The notes under the pieces were generated by a model, which was given only the letters and a program-made list of their open reading frames with translations, did not search any database and was not told where the DNA came from. The position numbers and the translations under genes are program-made. A DNA stretch of 6,382 bases, from the NCBI GenBank assembly GCA_003661105.1, contig QMVM01000120.1:1-6382 (forward strand). Reading direction: 5' to 3'. This document shows, piece by piece, positions 4,778 through 6,382 of this stretch. The stretch is from Methanosarcinales archaeon (GTDB lineage Archaea; Halobacteriota; Methanosarcinia; Methanosarcinales; Methanogasteraceae). Each line of letters starts with the position of its first letter. Within the stretch, counting starts at the first letter, position 1.

Positions 4778-6181
4778 TTACAGGCACGCATCGACAAACG
4801 CCTCAGCAAACCGCAGATACGAACATGCATGGAGGTGTGCATATCCTGCAAGCGTGTTCTCGACCATGATCCCATCCCAGCCATCTTTTATACCTACCCC
4901 GCGCGTAAGCCGGATCGCAAAGGTGGCATCGCCGATATCCGTTATCGACGAATGGTGGAACTCATGTCCCCTGAATGAGTCGCCAACTCCTCCTATCGGC
5001 GTATCCGCCGTGAACGCTCCGATATTGTAACTTACGACCTTGCCGCCCATCTCAACCGTGGCAGGGATTGCACCGACCATCTTAAACGCCTCGCCAGACA
5101 TTCCGTGCATGCCGCTCTTTGTTATAATCTGTTCTGCAAGATACATCAGCCCGCCGCATTCGCCGTATATCGGCATGCCGCCGGCCGACGCCTTCCGGAT
5201 GTTTTGCCGGATTCGCTTGTTTGCTTCGAGTTCCCTTGCAAAGAGTTCGGGATAGCCGCCGCCTATATAGATGCCGTCCACGTCAGGGAGTGTGCGGTCA
5301 TGGAGCGGACTGAAATAGACGATGTCTGCGCCATGCAACCTCAGAAGGTCGATGTTATCCGCATAATAGAAATTAAACGCCTCGTCAAGCGCAACACCGA
5401 TCCTGACCTTCGCGCTGCCACTGGCACCACCTCCTGCGTAGATGGAAGGTTCTCCGACCTCCAGCGGCGTGGCAGTCTCTGCGATACCGGTCAGCTGCTC
5501 GAGGTCGATGTTATTAGAAACGATCTCTGTGATCTTAGAGATACGTCCCCCGAATTCAGGGGACTGCCTGCCCTCATTCACAGGAACAAGGCCCAGATGC
5601 CGCATCGTAAGCCCCATGGCATCGTCTCTTGGAACCGTGCCGATGACAGGGATGCCGGTGTAGTGCTCGATAGCGGATACCGCCTTTTCAGCGTGTCTTC
5701 CGCTGCCGATCTTGTTGAGGATCACGCCTCTGATATCAACCTCCGGATCAAACGCCTTATAGCCCATGACCACCGCGGCTGCGCTTCGTGTGATGCTTCT
5801 TGCATCGATTAATAGGATCACGGGACATTTCAGTGCCTTTGCTACCTGAGCCGTGCTTCCAAGATCGCTTAATCCCTCAAATCCTTCGTATAACCCCCGA
5901 ACTCCCTCGATGATGGCTAAATCAGCAGTCCCTTCGTCCAGTGCGTGGGAGTACGTCTCGAGCACAGCGTCCTCTGTCATCAGGTAGCCGTCAATATTCC
6001 TGCACCGGTTTCCACATGCGAGTGTGTGGTAACTCGGATCGATGTAATCGAGACCTACCTTAAACGGCTGCACGTCCAGATGCTTGCTAAGAGCAGCCAT
6101 GATCCCGGTGCAGACTGTGGTCTTTCCTGCGGACGACCGGTCAGCAGCGATGAGCACTCTGGGGGTGTTATTCTGTGTCAT
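4778..6181 (-). CDS. cfbB: Ni-sirohydrochlorin a,c-diamide synthase (CfbB/CbiA family)
   Basis: This protein of 467 residues amidates the a and c acetate side chains of a tetrapyrrole using ATP and glutamine. In F430 synthesis the substrate is Ni-sirohydrochlorin (CfbB); the close homologue CbiA acts on cobyrinate. Counting from ATG 6181, a CobB/CobQ-type P-loop is at 13-22 (ADRSSAGKTT), FKVGLDYIDPSYH at 40-52 and NIDGYLM at 62-68. IIEGVRGLYEGFEGLSDLGS lies at 90-109. The C-terminal glutamine amidotransferase domain has IYGECGGLMYL with nucleophile Cys342 and GHEFHHS at 405-411. NIDGYLM and SYHT favour CfbB over CbiA (RNLDxWM-like), but one enzyme may do both. The frame extends to a TTG at 6220, but a TATA-like box overlaps that TTG, so ATG 6181 is preferred. 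No other F430 gene is in view. Confidence 0.93.
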   Translation of the reverse strand: MTQNNTPRVLIAADRSSAGKTTVCTGIMAALSKHLDVQPFKVGLDYIDPSYHTLACGNRCRNIDGYLMTEDAVLETYSHALDEGTADLAIIEGVRGLYEGFEGLSDLGSTAQVAKALKCPVILLIDARSITRSAAAVVMGYKAFDPEVDIRGVILNKIGSGRHAEKAVSAIEHYTGIPVIGTVPRDDAMGLTMRHLGLVPVNEGRQSPEFGGRISKITEIVSNNIDLEQLTGIAETATPLEVGEPSIYAGGGASGSAKVRIGVALDEAFNFYYADNIDLLRLHGADIVYFSPLHDRTLPDVDGIYIGGGYPELFARELEANKRIRQNIRKASAGGMPIYGECGGLMYLAEQIITKSGMHGMSGEAFKMVGAIPATVEMGGKVVSYNIGAFTADTPIGGVGDSFRGHEFHHSSITDIGDATFAIRLTRGVGIKDGWDGIMVENTLAGYAHLHACSYLRFAEAFVDACL

Positions 6182-6217
6182 TATGATTTGGTCGTTGTAT
6201 GAAAGAGGTTGTAATAC

Positions 6218-6230
6218 CAATTAAACTTTT
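6218..6230 (-). promoter_or_regulatory. Promoter of cfbB
   Basis: On the minus strand AAAAGTTTAATTG reads as a purine-rich BRE plus TATA-like box centred near 6224. It predicts transcription from about 6197, giving a leader of about 16 nt before ATG 6181. No clear Shine-Dalgarno site precedes that ATG. Confidence 0.5.
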
Positions 6231-6265
6231 TTGACGCGATGGGCGAATACGAAAGCAGACAACCA

Positions 6266-6277
6266 GAAAGTTTAATG
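6266..6277 (+). promoter_or_regulatory. Promoter of the divergent gene at the right edge
   Basis: GAAAGTTTAATG, centred near 6272, predicts transcription from about 6299, only some 7 nt before ATG 6306, so the transcript may be nearly leaderless. It shares the decamer AAAGTTTAAT with the cfbB promoter on the opposite strand. Confidence 0.45.
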
Positions 6278-6305
6278 TACCTTTGACCTATAGATCGAGC
6301 GATGC

Positions 6306-6382
6306 ATGGCTATCAGAACGGTGATCAACTTGTGCGATGAAGAAGAGCAGACGCAATTGGAATGTGAGACCATTTCAGACAT
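6306..6382 (+). CDS. 5' end of an unidentified protein, cut by the window edge
   Basis: From ATG 6306 the frame stays open for 25 codons to the edge, beginning MAIRTVINLCDEEEQTQLE and rich in acidic residues after the first ten. A TATA-like box lies about 34 nt upstream at the expected distance. An ATG at 6302 in another frame stops after 12 codons. The gene is divergent from cfbB with about 124 nt between start codons, so the two could be co-regulated. The fragment is too short to assign a family or function; I do not recognise it. Confidence 0.45.
   Translation, partial: MAIRTVINLCDEEEQTQLECETISD

Noticed and set aside
5105..5812. Long plus-strand ORF (235 codons) opposite cfbB
   Set aside because: It lies antisense inside a confidently assigned gene and has an unnatural Cys/Arg/His-rich composition without a recognisable domain. 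It is a shadow of cfbB codon bias.
1..6382. CRISPR array, intact insertion sequence, rRNA or replication origin
   Set aside because: I found no regularly spaced repeats, no terminal inverted repeats around a complete transposase, no rRNA-like sequence and no origin-type repeat cluster.

Overview
The window looks like a piece of a methane-metabolising euryarchaeal chromosome (Methanosarcinales/ANME/Syntrophoarchaeum-type; the exact lineage is not decidable here). The strongest pointer is a full-length CfbB-type a,c-diamide synthase, an enzyme of coenzyme F430 synthesis. Archaeal TATA-like boxes upstream of genes, clear Shine-Dalgarno sites, an archaeal Lrp/AsnC regulator and an archaeal class I/II aminotransferase agree with this.

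Layout. Positions 1-2216 (+) hold a tight three-gene operon: a CBS-pair protein with a C-terminal zinc ribbon (5' end cut by the window), an Lrp/AsnC regulator, and a PLP-dependent aminotransferase, with gaps of only 3 and 7 nt. Positions 2217-2451 are a gene-poor spacer with small hairpins and one weak short reading frame. Positions 2452-3525 (-) encode an aminoglycoside-phosphotransferase-fold kinase of unknown substrate with a good ribosome binding site. Positions 3526-3856 are AT-rich and carry the kinase promoter region, a possible small structured RNA on the other strand, and an AT-rich inverted repeat.

Positions 3857-4685 look like a scar of gene decay or horizontal transfer. They hold a small minus-strand ORF resembling the C-terminal winged-helix of archaeal MCM proteins. 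Overlapping it in another frame is a hidden fragment resembling the C-terminus of an IS91-type transposase. Abutting that is the C-terminal half of a plus-strand subtilisin-family protease, broken by a frameshift and lacking its Asp/His half. Positions 4778-6181 (-) are cfbB, and 6306 to the end is the start of a divergent unidentified gene. The two divergent promoters carry the same decamer AAAGTTTAAT.

How the genes fit together. The first operon reads as ligand-sensing regulation of amino-acid metabolism: CBS domains may bind an adenosyl ligand, the Lrp protein may bind an amino acid, and the aminotransferase is the enzyme. The kinase and cfbB appear to be independent transcription units. 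I see no CRISPR array, intact mobile element or complete tRNA. Nothing here amounts to a clearly new system; the best leads are the relic cluster, the orphan kinase family and the CBS-zinc-ribbon/Lrp/aminotransferase module.
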